Shown in pieces: positions 37,004-48,010 of a stretch of 64,000 bases of DNA. This DNA is from Pseudophaeobacter sp. Lineage in GTDB: Bacteria; Pseudomonadota; Alphaproteobacteria; Rhodobacterales; Rhodobacteraceae. Position 1 is the first letter of the stretch, and each line of letters begins with the position of its first letter. The position numbers and the translations under genes were made by a program. The DNA lies in assembly GCA_027019165.1 (NCBI GenBank), contig JALUXC010000010.1:148035-212034 (forward strand), written 5' to 3'. A model generated the notes under the pieces. The model saw only the letters and a program-made list of their open reading frames with translations, ran no database searches and was not told the origin of the DNA.

Positions 37004-39706
37004 TTACCCCATAGACGGTCCATCACGGGTTCGGGTCGGGCGGCGTTGTTGTGTTCGATCCATCGCCCAGGTGGGTCGATCTCGATTGTTGACGAAGACG
37101 CCCATGTTTTCGCGGTGGCGGGTCATCGCGACGTAGATAAGGTGGCGATCCATAGAGCGGGAGGTCAGAACGTAGGATTGGTCGACCGTTGCACCTTGGG
37201 ATTTGTGGATGGTGACAGCATAGCCGTGATCGAAGCTGTGGAAGTCGTTTGGATTAAAGCAGACGAGGCGATCTTCATCGCCATCTAGAGCAACAGCCAT
37301 TTGACCGTTCTCCGCTTTTACGACGGTGCCCAGCATGCCGTTCTTGACGCCGATATTTTTGTCATTGCGTGTGAAGACGATGCGGTCGTCTGCTGCAAAG
37401 GCGCGTTTGCCTGTGTCCGTTTTGAACAGGGTTTCAGGTGATGCCTCGCCGTTTGAGCGTAGTGCAGAACGGATGGCCTGGTTGAGCGCATGCACATCCT
37501 TGCGTTTGTGGGCGAAGGCCAGACGGGATTTGGCGGCCCCATTTGCGGCGACATCTATTGCGTAGGTTCCGACCAGTGCCTCAATCGCCGTTTCGCGTGT
37601 GTGACTACGAGATACGGCACCGCGATTTTCATAGCTTTTTATGGCGCTCCACATATCGCCGTCAGCCAGATCGCGCGAGGCTCTTTTCTGCCAATCCGCC
37701 GTCTGGCGGTGGATTTCGGTCAGGCGGTCCGCGCCATGCGTTTTGACGATCTGCCTAAATGGGGTACCCGCCTCGATGGGTTGTAGTTGATCGGGATCGC
37801 CGACCAGTACCAGTTTTGCGCCAATCTCGTTCATTTTGGTGGCAACACGCGCTAACTGTCGTGTGCCGACCATTCCGGCTTCGTCGATGACGAGGACATC
37901 ACCCTTTGAGATCGGTTCATTTCCATTTTCCCATGACAGTTCCAGCGAAGCCAGCGTTCGGCTTTTGATGCCGGAGGCATTCTGTAGTTCCTCTGCCGCT
38001 TTCCCTGCCAGAGCGGCTCCGTGAACAGTAACGCCTTGTTTCGCCCAAGCGTTCTGCGCCGTTGCGAGCAAAGTGCTTTTCCCTGCGCCCGCGAGTCCGA
38101 CAACAGAGGAAAGTTGTTTATCACCCAAAACATGGCGCAGGGCGTGTTGTTGTTCGTCGCTCAGTTTGCCACCGAAGGCCCGTTTCATGTTGGCATTCTG
38201 CGTTTTGATCGCGTCTTTGATATGCGACGCAGACACAGCAAATCCGTGTTGGCTCACCATCAATCCGGTCGCATGAACCAATTTCCGCTCGGCAGCCTGA
38301 TAGTTCTTCGTCGTGAAGACAGGGACAGTCCCATCATCGGGCAACCGCACCAGTTGAGGCGCGCGCATGGCCTGATCCGCCGCCTTTTGCAACGCCATTG
38401 GATCGTCAATCTTCTGAGCGAGCGTACGCAACACATCAACCCGTTTGAAGGCCGCTTTGGTTCGCGAGATATGATCCAGAACCAATTCAGGTGATTTAAC
38501 AAGTTGGGCGGCGGAATATGAGACACCGCCATCGTTCAGAACAAGCGCTTGTTTAGGATCAGTTTGAACTTGCCTGTGGAACGCAACAGACAGGCCTTGT
38601 TTCTGGGCATCCCGCGCGAGGGCTCGCCGTTCGCTGAGATGTTTGGTGATCAGAACCTGTTGCGCCGCACGGTTCTGGTGCTCTGCAGCCCGTGCCTCAG
38701 CTTCAATCTGGCGAAGCCTTATCTGATATTGACCCGTTGCACGCGACAAGAGCCCACGCAGGCCTTTGGGCAGACCGGCTTGTCGCGTTTTGATGTCTTC
38801 AAGGCGTTGGACTGCTTGCCGCTTGAGCAGATCAGCACGTTCTTGGCGTTGTGCTTCAACCAGCTTGGCCCGCCGGGCTTCGAAAGCAGTCTTCTGAGGA
38901 TCGACGGTTTGCCTGAGCAAGTCCTGCAAACGATCAGCGACCTTGTCAACGGACGGCAGGTTCCTCTCAGATCCGAGCCGCGCCCGCATCTCGTTGGGTT
39001 TGACGCCACACCAACGTGAGAGCGACCAGACTTTGCCGGATGCATCGACAGCCACAAAGCCACGCCGATCACCACATGCAAGGACAAAGCCGTGCTCATT
39101 CAGGGCCGCCTCAAACCCCGCCTTAGAATCGGACGCTTCCCAGCACCCCCGAAACATTTTCTTGATGGCCTTCGGATCACGCTTGGTGCGATTGGCTTGC
39201 CCGGCTTCCTCACGGCTGTAATTCAGCGGATCGCGTTTTGCTTTGTTCTCAAACCCGCGCGGAACCTCCCAATCATGGGAGAGGAACAGTTCGTGAGACA
39301 GCGCTGTTAGCTTGCGTTTATAATGCGGCATGTTGATCGCTTTGAGCGCCAGCCCATCAATCCGTGACCAGACAGCATGGGCATGCCGCCGACCATTCTT
39401 TTCGTGGAAGACAATCGCGCGGGGCTGACCCGTGAGACCCAAACGCTGCTCGGCTTGAGCCACCGCCGCTTCGAACTCCGCAACGGATACCTCAGCGTCA
39501 GTGGGTGGGTTCAGAGATAACGAGAACAGGTATTTCTGGCACTGTGTGGCATTGGATATCGCCTCTGCCTCGGCAAACGCGCCAAGCAAATCCTCGGCAA
39601 CGAACCCGCGCATAGAATGCACGGTGACATGATCGTTGTCGCGCGGATTCAGCAAATGCCGTGCGAGTTCGGATCCATAGCCACGTTCGTTGCCCTTAAG
39701 AATCAC
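37004..39706 (-). CDS. Relaxase (VirD2/MobA-like) fused to a RecD/TraA-like helicase
   Basis: 900 aa; N-terminal GYGSELARHLL and three-His GRRHAHAVWSRIDG relaxase motif; C-terminal VVGLAGAGKSTLLATAQNAW, VLVIDEAGMVGTRQLARV helicase motifs. Confidence 0.92.
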   Translation of the reverse strand: MILKGNERGYGSELARHLLNPRDNDHVTVHSMRGFVAEDLLGAFAEAEAISNATQCQKYLFSLSLNPPTDAEVSVAEFEAAVAQAEQRLGLTGQPRAIVFHEKNGRRHAHAVWSRIDGLALKAINMPHYKRKLTALSHELFLSHDWEVPRGFENKAKRDPLNYSREEAGQANRTKRDPKAIKKMFRGCWEASDSKAGFEAALNEHGFVLACGDRRGFVAVDASGKVWSLSRWCGVKPNEMRARLGSERNLPSVDKVADRLQDLLRQTVDPQKTAFEARRAKLVEAQRQERADLLKRQAVQRLEDIKTRQAGLPKGLRGLLSRATGQYQIRLRQIEAEARAAEHQNRAAQQVLITKHLSERRALARDAQKQGLSVAFHRQVQTDPKQALVLNDGGVSYSAAQLVKSPELVLDHISRTKAAFKRVDVLRTLAQKIDDPMALQKAADQAMRAPQLVRLPDDGTVPVFTTKNYQAAERKLVHATGLMVSQHGFAVSASHIKDAIKTQNANMKRAFGGKLSDEQQHALRHVLGDKQLSSVVGLAGAGKSTLLATAQNAWAKQGVTVHGAALAGKAAEELQNASGIKSRTLASLELSWENGNEPISKGDVLVIDEAGMVGTRQLARVATKMNEIGAKLVLVGDPDQLQPIEAGTPFRQIVKTHGADRLTEIHRQTADWQKRASRDLADGDMWSAIKSYENRGAVSRSHTRETAIEALVGTYAIDVAANGAAKSRLAFAHKRKDVHALNQAIRSALRSNGEASPETLFKTDTGKRAFAADDRIVFTRNDKNIGVKNGMLGTVVKAENGQMAVALDGDEDRLVCFNPNDFHSFDHGYAVTIHKSQGATVDQSYVLTSRSMDRHLIYVAMTRHRENMGVFVNNRDRPTWAMDRTQQRRPTRTRDGPSMG

Positions 39707-40143
39707 CGGCGCGACCTTTGCTTTTTGCCGAGCGCCTGCATCAACATCGCCCGAATGGCGGCCAAATGCGCATTGGCTTCGGCAATCTGATCTTTCTCCG
39801 TCTCTCCTACGATCAAGGCACCGATATTGGCATGGTAGGCGAGTTGGTTGAGATTGCTTGCAATCCGAGACTGCCCGAGCAGAGCCAACGCCTCAGCCGC
39901 TGCTTTCTTTTGCTCAACCTGATCCTCAGGCCGTGTCTTGCGCAGCTTGGAATCCTCAGCAAAGACACAAGCCCGCACATAGGCACTCAGCGTCATACCC
40001 GTCGCGAGTTCTTCCAACCGCGCCCGTTCCTCGGGCGTCAGCCTTAGGGTCAATGGTGACAAGGCAGTACGTGTCTTACTCGAAGACGCATTTACGAACA
40101 CTGGCGTGACATTCGGATCATGTGATGATGCAAGACGGGTCAT
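39703..40143 (-). CDS. MobC-like relaxosome protein
   Basis: 146 aa; LRLTPEERARLEELATGMTLSAYVRACVF RHH and LAYHANIGAL; overlaps the relaxase start. Confidence 0.85.
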   Translation of the reverse strand: MTRLASSHDPNVTPVFVNASSSKTRTALSPLTLRLTPEERARLEELATGMTLSAYVRACVFAEDSKLRKTRPEDQVEQKKAAAEALALLGQSRIASNLNQLAYHANIGALIVGETEKDQIAEANAHLAAIRAMLMQALGKKQRSRR

Positions 40144-40484
40144 GGCGAAGGCTCCTCGAAAGAAGCGGCCAATCCCGGTTCGTCATCGGCGTGCTCCAAG
40201 GCACTTTCTGCAGCCTCCGCAAATGCCGATAACCTATGGATAACATCCGGCTCGGCCTGAAGAATGCTTGTCCATTCCTCCAACTCTGTCAGGATCTGCT
40301 CGCACTCAGAAGGTTCTAGGTTATTCCTCCCCGGTGCACCATCCCCATTACTCAGTTCATGTTCCGCGTTGCGATCAGAATAGACGCGAACTAGAGGCTC
40401 GCAAGCCGCACAGGCGTGCTGATCAGCAGGCTTGGACGCCCATGCGAATGATGTCGCGCCCTGATATCCGATAGATCCCGTCAA
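40140..40484 (-). CDS. Hypothetical protein overlapping mobC start (start codon uncertain)
   Basis: 114 aa ORF, ATGA overlap with mobC; its 5' part overlaps the next CDS, so the true start is probably internal. Confidence 0.4.
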   Translation of the reverse strand: MTGSIGYQGATSFAWASKPADQHACAACEPLVRVYSDRNAEHELSNGDGAPGRNNLEPSECEQILTELEEWTSILQAEPDVIHRLSAFAEAAESALEHADDEPGLAASFEEPSP

Positions 40485-40947
40485 TCTTGTTGCGACCCGT
40501 TTTGATATACCACGCGTTCAGTTTCGGGGGGTAATACTGGGCGATGACGCGCGAGTAGAAGTCGAAACGATCAGGTGACAGGCGTTGGCCATTTTTCGAC
40601 GGGCCGTGAAAGCCAAATTGCGTATGCGGCGACACGCATGTATTCGGAAGTCCCAGCAACATGGTACAGGTCGAATAGCAGATCTGCCCGCGGATCTCGA
40701 CGCGGCGGCCGGAGGCCTCGAGGTTTCGCAGCTCGCGCAATCGGTCGCTGATGTAACCGCCGCGATCATTCTGGACAACATAGACCCTGGCCGCAGCCGC
40801 ATTGACCGGGCTGCTACTGGCCGACAGGCACGTGGCGCTAATCACCGCAGCCGCCGCAATCGACCGGCCTACCTTAGAAAGCAGCCCTGTGATCGGCGCA
40901 GTCCTCAGGGGGAAAGCCGTCTTCTTAGCCACATGTTCCATTGCCAA
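40423..40947 (-). CDS. Exported ClpP-like/COG3904-type periplasmic protein
   Basis: 174 aa; signal peptide, IRGQICYSTCTMLLGLPNTCVSPHTQFGFHGPS. Confidence 0.6.
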   Translation of the reverse strand: MAMEHVAKKTAFPLRTAPITGLLSKVGRSIAAAAVISATCLSASSSPVNAAAARVYVVQNDRGGYISDRLRELRNLEASGRRVEIRGQICYSTCTMLLGLPNTCVSPHTQFGFHGPSKNGQRLSPDRFDFYSRVIAQYYPPKLNAWYIKTGRNKIDGIYRISGRDIIRMGVQAC

Positions 40948-41662
40948 ATCCTCGTAGAAGAATTTCCGTTCGAGTTGATTGCTAACGAGGCAAGCGGAAA
41001 CCTTCGGGCTAAACCTGTGGCGAAACTTTGGCCCTTAGTTCCAAGTTTACTAAGATGCGCATGAGCCGGTCCTGCAGCCGATTCCTCCGTGTGCAGATTT
41101 GCGCATCAGGGAAATGATGTGGCGCTTGCAGGTGACTGTGGTCCCTTTGCGGGCGGGCGCGAACAGGAAAGGGAAGTTCCAGCGGGGAGCTCTTGTAGAA
41201 TCGGAGCTTTCAGTCGTCGGACCTCCAACAGTCAGATCCCACTGGATACACAGGGAACTTCAAACACGTTTCCAAGTGCTTTGAGTTGCAGAATCAACGG
41301 AAGAACATCTGACAGAAACTACGGCCACCGCCCCCGGGCAGTTGCTTATCGATTCCCCGTGAGCCGTCCGTAGCCCAACAGGAATCAGCATGCCTGGTCC
41401 TTTACGCTATCTGCAAAAAGAATACGTCATGGTGGATGTTTGCACCTGCGGCACACGCATAGGGAGAGGTGACGTGGCCAGTGCCGGAAGAAGGGCCTCA
41501 GAATGCAGCACAAACCATCCGAACGGGCTCAAACTCATTAGTTAACCATTGATCTCGAAAATCATAAAAATTAGAATTAATTTGCTTATATACGAGTGCA
41601 GGACTACCCGAGCCAGCCAATTTCAGAACCGGCATGGGTGGCAATGATAGACAGATAAGGTT

Positions 41663-42349
41663 TTGAAAATGCAAGATTTCTCCGCAGCACTTCGAAATTC
41701 GGAATCATATTCCGATCTCGGTGAGCGAAAAGCGAATACCCACGGTCTCTATCGCAAATTTGGTAAACGGGCCATCGATATTGTGCTTGTTTTTATGTCC
41801 GCTCCAATCGTGATCCTGCTCCTCCTTCCTGTCCTGGCATTGATTGCGATGGATGGTGGAAACCCGCTGTATTCTCAGCTTCGCCTCGGACGGGGTGGGC
41901 GGTCCTATCGCATGTGGAAACTGCGCTCAATGGTCGTGGACGCCGACAAGAAGCTTGAGGCTTATCTTGCCTCAAACCCGGAAGCAAAGGCTGAATGGGA
42001 CCTGAACCAGAAGCTGAAGGACGACCCTCGTATTACCAAGATCGGTCGCGTGATCCGTAAGACGTCGTTGGATGAGTTGCCGCAGCTGTGGAATGTTCTT
42101 GTGGGCGACATGAGCCTCGTTGGCCCGCGGCCAATGATGGTAAGCCAGAAAGATCTGTACCCGTCCACGGATTACTTTGAGATGAGCCCCGGGATCACCG
42201 GCGCTTGGCAGGTCAGTGCTCGCAATGAAAGCACCTTCGAGGAGCGTGCCATCTACGATCGAAAGTATTTGAAGGACCTGTCAGCAAAGACCGATGCGAT
42301 GATTCTGGTCAAAACTGTGGGCGTGGTCTTCAAGGCGACCGGCCACTAA
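41663..42349 (+). CDS. Exopolysaccharide initiating sugar transferase (ExoY/WcaJ family)
   Basis: 228 aa; GGRSYRMWKLRSMVVDADK, KTSLDELPQLWNVLVGDMSLVGPRP, SPGITGAWQVSARNE. Confidence 0.94.
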   Translation: MKMQDFSAALRNSESYSDLGERKANTHGLYRKFGKRAIDIVLVFMSAPIVILLLLPVLALIAMDGGNPLYSQLRLGRGGRSYRMWKLRSMVVDADKKLEAYLASNPEAKAEWDLNQKLKDDPRITKIGRVIRKTSLDELPQLWNVLVGDMSLVGPRPMMVSQKDLYPSTDYFEMSPGITGAWQVSARNESTFEERAIYDRKYLKDLSAKTDAMILVKTVGVVFKATGH

Positions 42350-42379
42350 GGCCCAGGTCGATCTATCGCCGTCAAAAGA

Positions 42380-42418
42380 AAAGCATCCCTCGCTCTTGAT
42401 GGTGAGGGATGCTTTTTT
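42380..42418 (+). terminator. Rho-independent terminator (possibly bidirectional)
   Basis: AAAGCATCCCTCGC / GTGAGGGATGCTTT stem followed by TTT. Confidence 0.8.
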
Positions 42419-42559
42419 GGTGCGAATGAATTCTCAAAGATGCGCCGCATCACCATTGGGGCGGTACATGGGCAAGGCCTGCAGTCGTCCAATATCCGCG
42501 TACCGGCCTCTGGCGCGATTTCCACCAGAGGCGAGAAGGACCGATTGCTGAGGAGCCTT

Positions 42560-43447
42560 CTACGGCTGCAGCAATCGCTCAAGATAGGCTCCGTAATCGT
42601 TTTTCTTGAACAGATCTGCGCGGGCCTGAAGCTGCTGGTCGTCAATCCAGCCCTGTTCATAGGCGATTTCCTCAAGGCACCCCGTCTGAAGACCCTGGCG
42701 TTTGGTCAGCGTGCGCACGAAATTCCCGGCATCCAGCAGCGATCCATGGGTGCCCGTATCGAGCCAGGCATAGCCCCGCCCCATCGTCTCAACCCGAAGA
42801 GCGCCTTTGTCGAGATACATCTGAAGCAGATCCGTAATCTCCAGTTCCCCGCGAGCAGAGGGTTGAACCCGACGCGCGCGTTCAGGCGCGTCACCATCAA
42901 GAAAATAGAGCCCGGTCACAGCATAGTTCGAGGGAGGGACCTCCGGCTTTTCTATGATCTGCCGGGCGGTTCCATCGCTGTCGAATTCCACGACGCCGTA
43001 ACGTTCCGGATCGGCCACATGATAGCCAAAGACCGTACCGCCTCCATCCTGTTGGTCTGCCGCAGCAAGCAGCTTTGGCAGGCCGTGGCCAAAGAAGATG
43101 TTGTCGCCCAGCACCAATGCAGAGGGCGCGCCATCCAGGAAATCCTCAGCCAGAAGATAAGCCTGTGCCAAACCGTCTGGGCTAGGCTGCACAACGTAGC
43201 TGAGCGACACGCCCCATTGGCTGCCGTCTCCTAGAGTGCGCTGGAACTGCTCCTGATCCTGTGGCGTGGTGATTACGCAGATCTCGCGAATCCCGGCCAG
43301 CATCAAAACCGATAGAGGATAGTAGATCATCGGTTTGTCATAGATCGGAAGCAGCTGCTTTGAAACGCCCATGGTGATCGGGTAGAGCCGGGTGCCAGAC
43401 CCCCCCGCCAGAATGATGCCCTTCCGAGACTTGCCAGATGTTGTCAT
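42560..43447 (-). CDS. rfbA: Glucose-1-phosphate thymidylyltransferase
   Basis: [45 protein letters not shown]. Confidence 0.97.
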   Translation of the reverse strand: MTTSGKSRKGIILAGGSGTRLYPITMGVSKQLLPIYDKPMIYYPLSVLMLAGIREICVITTPQDQEQFQRTLGDGSQWGVSLSYVVQPSPDGLAQAYLLAEDFLDGAPSALVLGDNIFFGHGLPKLLAAADQQDGGGTVFGYHVADPERYGVVEFDSDGTARQIIEKPEVPPSNYAVTGLYFLDGDAPERARRVQPSARGELEITDLLQMYLDKGALRVETMGRGYAWLDTGTHGSLLDAGNFVRTLTKRQGLQTGCLEEIAYEQGWIDDQQLQARADLFKKNDYGAYLERLLQP

Positions 43448-44295
43448 GCGCTTTCTCCCAGGTCCTTCAAAATCTCATCCAAGCCCGCACGCCAATCTGG
43501 GCGGGAAATTCCAAATACAGTTTTCAAAGTGGAACAATCGAGCCGTGAATTCAGTGGGCGTTGCGCCGGGGTAGGGTAATCGCTTGAAGGGATATCCACC
43601 ACGTCGCAGGACAAGCCAGCGCGGGCAAAGATCTCACGCGCAAAATCCGCCCAATTGGTGTCGGGTTGCCCCGACAAATGGTAGGTTCCGCTTTTTCCTG
43701 GATCCTCAGACAGCTGTTGGGCCATCCCGATACAGGTCTTTGCAATATCCCGCGCCGGGGTCGGCGAGCCGATCTGATCGGCAACGATGGTCAGGCGCCC
43801 CCGCTCGGCTCCGAGCCGCAACATGGTCTTGACGAAATTGTTCCCATGCGCCGAGACCACCCAGGAGGTGCGCAGGATCGCATGCACGCCGCCCGCTGCG
43901 CGAACGGCCTCTTCACCGACCAATTTGGAGCGGCCATAGGCACCCAGGGGGCCTGTGGCATCATCGGGCTGCCAGGGTGCAGTGCCGCCGCCATCAAAAA
44001 CGTAGTCGGTTGAAACGGTTACAAAGGGAATCCCAAGATCGGCGCAGGCCTGCGCCATTGCCGCTGGCGCGACGCCGTTGATCATGGTCGCCAGCTCTTC
44101 TTCGTTCTCGGCTCGGTCCACCGCCGTGTAGGCGGCCGCATTGATTACCGCGTTGGGGGCCTGTGAGTGGATTGCTGCAGCGCAGGCTTCCGGATCGGTC
44201 AGGTCTGCCGTATCCCGCCCCAGACAGACAATATCGTCAAAGGCCGCCAGTTCGCGAGCCAACTGTCCGGTCTTGCCAAAGGTGAGAATGGTCAA
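43444..44295 (-). CDS. rfbD: dTDP-4-dehydrorhamnose reductase
   Basis: [16 protein letters not shown]...[16 protein letters not shown]...[10 protein letters not shown]. Confidence 0.96.
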   Translation of the reverse strand: MTILTFGKTGQLARELAAFDDIVCLGRDTADLTDPEACAAAIHSQAPNAVINAAAYTAVDRAENEEELATMINGVAPAAMAQACADLGIPFVTVSTDYVFDGGGTAPWQPDDATGPLGAYGRSKLVGEEAVRAAGGVHAILRTSWVVSAHGNNFVKTMLRLGAERGRLTIVADQIGSPTPARDIAKTCIGMAQQLSEDPGKSGTYHLSGQPDTNWADFAREIFARAGLSCDVVDIPSSDYPTPAQRPLNSRLDCSTLKTVFGISRPDWRAGLDEILKDLGESA

Positions 44296-44391
44296 ACGTT
44301 CGGCTCCCTTTCATTCCGGGCTGTCATCAGCCCAACTTCTCGTATTGCCTGGCGTCGTTCTGCGCCTTACCGCCAAAAGCGCGCCAGATGA

Positions 44392-45159
44392 CTAGTCCAG
44401 CAGGCGTTGCTTCAGATTGGAGAGATTTCGGCGCATCCGACTGGCGAAAGTGTCTCTCCGATTGAGCCATTCCTTCGATTTGTCAGGCGGTGTTTGCTCA
44501 ATTGCATCGAACAATGCCGGGAAAACAGATCCGTCCCGCTCAAGAACCGCGTCGTAGTCAATGACGATCAAGCGGCCTATGCCTTCCCAAAACGCACACA
44601 GCTCATCCGTCTGATAGTACCAGCTACCGTTTGTACTTTCCGCATCGGATACACCTTCAAGCAAAGGCGTGACCGATGTTTTGTTGAGCTGGTTCTCGCG
44701 TGATGCCGCCCAGGCTTCGCGAGAGCGCAAACACAAAATCGGGACGATCTCGGAAAACAAAGGCGTGAGGTGCTGAAGCAGCCGCTCGGCCTCCTCGGGC
44801 GTGCGAAGCAGGCAGAATTCTTCGCTGGACATGACAAAATCATGGGCCGCGCTGGCTTCGACCATCTTTGCCAACCCCGCCATGACACGCTGGGTATCGG
44901 CCTCATCCGGCATAGGTGCATTGCGCAAAAGACGCGGACTTGTTTTCAAACTTGGGCGGATAAAGCAGTTCGCGAGCAAGAATGCATTGGCCGAACGTTT
45001 GCGCGCGATGGGCTTACCATAGAGAACTTCGAACCCAGCGCTCCGAAGCTGTGGCGCCATTTCACACAATGCAGCCTGAAAGGAGGTTGTGCCGGTCTTG
45101 TGAGTGCCAACGTGCAGAAACAGGCGTCGATTTTTAACTTCACTCTTGTTACCAGTCAC
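44392..45159 (-). CDS. Sulfotransferase-family-like protein
   Basis: RRLFLHVGTHKTGTTSFQAAL 5'-PSB-like motif; located between rfbD and rfbB. Confidence 0.65.
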   Translation of the reverse strand: MTGNKSEVKNRRLFLHVGTHKTGTTSFQAALCEMAPQLRSAGFEVLYGKPIARKRSANAFLLANCFIRPSLKTSPRLLRNAPMPDEADTQRVMAGLAKMVEASAAHDFVMSSEEFCLLRTPEEAERLLQHLTPLFSEIVPILCLRSREAWAASRENQLNKTSVTPLLEGVSDAESTNGSWYYQTDELCAFWEGIGRLIVIDYDAVLERDGSVFPALFDAIEQTPPDKSKEWLNRRDTFASRMRRNLSNLKQRLLD

Positions 45160-45162
45160 TGC

Positions 45163-46215
45163 CTATTCTCCTTTGCCCAGCCGCTGCCCGACACCGTGGC
45201 GGGTTTGCAAAGGACGCCACCAGGCCTCGTTGTCGAGGTACCATTGCACGGTTTTGGCCAGCCCTTCTTCGACTGTAACACTCGGCTGCCAGCCCAGTTC
45301 GTCTCGGATACGCGAGGGATCAATGGCATAACGTGCATCATGGCCAGGGCGGTCGGTCACGAAGGTGATTTGATCGGCATAGGGTTTGCCATCGGTACGC
45401 GGGCGTTTGTCATCAAGAATGGCGCAAAGCGTCTGTACCAGTTCGAGATTGGTTCGCTCATTCTCGCCGCCAATATTGTAAGAGCGACCCAACGCACCCT
45501 TTTGCAACACCAAGAGAAGCGCATCTGCGTGGTCCTCAACATAAAGCCAGTCGCGGATGTTGGAGCCATCGCCATAGATCGGTAGTGCTTTTCCGGCCAG
45601 TGCGTTGAGGATGACAACCGGGATCAGCTTCTCTGGGAAATGATATGGACCGTAGTTGTTGGAGCAGTTGGTCAGCACCACCGGGAGCCCATAGGTCTCA
45701 GCCCAGGCGCGTACCAGATGATCGCTGGCGGCCTTGGAGGCCGAATAGGGCGAGCGTGGGTCGTAGCTGGTCTCTTCGGTGAACATGACCTCAGGGTCGG
45801 CGGGCAGCGATCCGTAGACCTCGTCCGTCGAGATATGGTGAAAGCGGAAGCCGTCAGGCTTGCCTGCCTGGACCCAGTGCTTGCGGGCTGCCTCCAACAT
45901 GTTGAAGGTGCCGGTGATGTTGGTCTCGATAAAATCGCCGGGCCCGTCGATGGAACGATCCACGTGGCTTTCGGCGGCCAGATGCATAACCGCATCGGGT
46001 CTATGCGCGTCAAAGATCCGGTCCAAAGCGGCGCGGTCCCGGATATCGGCCTGTTCAAAAGCGTAGTTCGGACTTTTCGCCGCCTCGGCCACATTCTCCA
46101 GGCAGGCGGCATAGGTCAGCGCATCAAGGTTCACCACCTGGTGGCCGCGCGCAATCGCCAGACGCACCACGGCAGAGCCGATAAAGCCCGCACCACCGGT
46201 CACAAGTATCTTCAT
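45163..46215 (-). CDS. rfbB: dTDP-glucose 4,6-dehydratase
   Basis: [20 protein letters not shown]...[22 protein letters not shown]...[15 protein letters not shown]. Confidence 0.97.
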   Translation of the reverse strand: MKILVTGGAGFIGSAVVRLAIARGHQVVNLDALTYAACLENVAEAAKSPNYAFEQADIRDRAALDRIFDAHRPDAVMHLAAESHVDRSIDGPGDFIETNITGTFNMLEAARKHWVQAGKPDGFRFHHISTDEVYGSLPADPEVMFTEETSYDPRSPYSASKAASDHLVRAWAETYGLPVVLTNCSNNYGPYHFPEKLIPVVILNALAGKALPIYGDGSNIRDWLYVEDHADALLLVLQKGALGRSYNIGGENERTNLELVQTLCAILDDKRPRTDGKPYADQITFVTDRPGHDARYAIDPSRIRDELGWQPSVTVEEGLAKTVQWYLDNEAWWRPLQTRHGVGQRLGKGE

Positions 46216-46218
46216 GGG

Positions 46219-46791
46219 TTATCCTTCCCAGGTGAAGGGGCTGTCGAAATCAGCAAGAGCAGGCGCGGCAGCGTCTTTTTCGGACAACACCGGCGTCCCG
46301 TCATAGCCCCAATCGATGCCGCAGCTGTCCCATGCCACGGCGCCATCGCACTCGGGTGCGTAGTAGTCGGTGCACTTGTATATGATCTCGGTATCGGGCG
46401 CTCGGGTGATGAACCCATGCAGGAAGCCCTTGGGCACCAACAACTGCTTGCCGTTTTCTGCAGTCAGTTCGATGCCAAAATGCTGCCCGTAAGTGGGTGA
46501 ACCTTTTCGGATATCCACTGCAACATCATAAAGGACCCCGCGGCCGCAGCGCACAAGTTTGTCCTGGGCGTGGGGGGGAGACTGAAAATGCAGCCCGCGC
46601 AGAGTGCCCACCTGGGCCGACAAGGAATGATTGTCCTGCACAAAGTCGAAGTCCAGACCGTGATCTGCCATCCGCTTGCGGTTCCAGCTCTCGCTGAAAA
46701 AACCACGTGCGTCCCCGAAGCGGGCAGGTGTCAGTATTTTCAGCCCCAAAATCGGTGTTTCTTCAATCTGCACCACGAAAACCTTTTTCAT
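46219..46791 (-). CDS. rfbC: dTDP-4-dehydrorhamnose 3,5-epimerase
   Basis: LKILTPARFGDARGFFSESWN...LRGLHFQSPPHAQDKLVRC. Confidence 0.97.
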   Translation of the reverse strand: MKKVFVVQIEETPILGLKILTPARFGDARGFFSESWNRKRMADHGLDFDFVQDNHSLSAQVGTLRGLHFQSPPHAQDKLVRCGRGVLYDVAVDIRKGSPTYGQHFGIELTAENGKQLLVPKGFLHGFITRAPDTEIIYKCTDYYAPECDGAVAWDSCGIDWGYDGTPVLSEKDAAAPALADFDSPFTWEG

Positions 46792-46982
46792 CCAACACTT
46801 GCCTAGTGGCTACTCTGGTTTGGGAAAATTTTAAACCCTTCACATTCGTGCCGGGGTCCATTGTTGAGCCGCTCATCTGCATTCGCTGAAAAATTCATAT
46901 TTCGCATGGCTGAAAAGCCCTCAAGCGATGAACAAAACAAAGGTTCGGCCGACGACCCGAGGGTACTGCAGTTCCCGACCAA

Positions 46983-47762
46983 TCAAGACAGACCGGCAAC
47001 AAGACTTTCGGCCTCGCCCTTGCCGATTCTAACTGCAGTCAGCCGATCGGTGGCGTAGGCTCCTGTGTCGACGGAGATACGGCCCCGACCGATGACAGCC
47101 TCATTGACGATAGTATGGCCATGCACGACCCAGACGCCATCGAGCCGCGATTGCTTCAAAAAGGCAGGGTGCCCCCACAAGAGGTGCCGCGGGTCCTGGT
47201 CCTCAACGGGTTTGGCAGGGTCGGCCCCGGCGTGGGACACAAACACATTTCCCGATTCGTACCATAGCGGCAGATCACGGATCCATTGCACCAAGTCTTT
47301 TCCCATCTCGTCGCGAAGTGCTGCACTGCTTTTGCGCAGGGCTTTTTCATCCGACAGATCCACCGGGGGAGAGACGCCGAAACTGGCCAGGGTCTGCAGC
47401 CCGCCATTGCGGAGCCATCGCGCGCCATCCGGCCATGGCTGCTCCAGGAACTGGAGCAGCATCTCCTCATGGTTGCCCTTCAGGCAGGTCATATCCTGGC
47501 GTTTCTGCAAAAACCGGAGCACTTCGGCGCTTTGGTCTCCCCGGTCGACATAGTCGCCAACACACACGACGGAGATATCCGGGGAAAGGCGGCGAAGCAG
47601 TGCTTGCAACAGGTCGAACCGTCCATGGATATCGCCGACTACGTAGAACGGGTGATCCGGCGCGAGATCCTTGAGTGTCGGCGCCCGCCGAAGCATTCTG
47701 GTGGCGCAGTATTTCATGACTTTGCCAAACTCAACGGAGATCATATCACCAAACAGCCTCAT
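46983..47762 (-). CDS. Metallophosphatase (Ser/Thr protein phosphatase-like)
   Basis: FYVVGDIHGRFDLLQALL, VCVGDYVDRGDQSAEVL, CLKGNHEEMLL. Confidence 0.92.
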   Translation of the reverse strand: MRLFGDMISVEFGKVMKYCATRMLRRAPTLKDLAPDHPFYVVGDIHGRFDLLQALLRRLSPDISVVCVGDYVDRGDQSAEVLRFLQKRQDMTCLKGNHEEMLLQFLEQPWPDGARWLRNGGLQTLASFGVSPPVDLSDEKALRKSSAALRDEMGKDLVQWIRDLPLWYESGNVFVSHAGADPAKPVEDQDPRHLLWGHPAFLKQSRLDGVWVVHGHTIVNEAVIGRGRISVDTGAYATDRLTAVRIGKGEAESLVAGLS

Positions 47763-48010
47763 TGTTTAACAGCCGTGATCAGGTGTCCGGAGAATCGCCT
47801 GTGGGAATCAGCAAACTGTGCTGCCCGGACATCATTTCTCAATCCTGACGCCCGGATTGGTCATGTTTGCGGCGACGATCCAGCATTTTTGCCCCGAGTG
47901 AGAGAGATTTTTGCACAATATAGTCAAAATTTTGCATTAATTGAATGCGGCCCAGGGCGTTTCGGTGCTAAACTTCAACAAGTTGTTTAATTGAGTCTAC
48001 AGAGAATATC

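Noticed and set aside
40144-40500. oriT/nic site upstream of mobC
   Set aside because: Expected location, but no recognisable nic consensus or strong inverted repeat could be supported by eye.
46425-46445. CTTGGGCACCAAC as a possible right attachment-site copy of the tRNA-Leu 3' end
   Set aside because: Match is short and lies inside intact rfbC; no convincing duplicate of the tRNA 3' end was found by eye, so the right element boundary remains undefined.
42440-46500. Plus-strand ORFs 42440..43234, 44770..45585, 45640..46500
   Set aside because: Antisense shadows of rfbA, the sulfotransferase-like gene and rfbB/rfbC.
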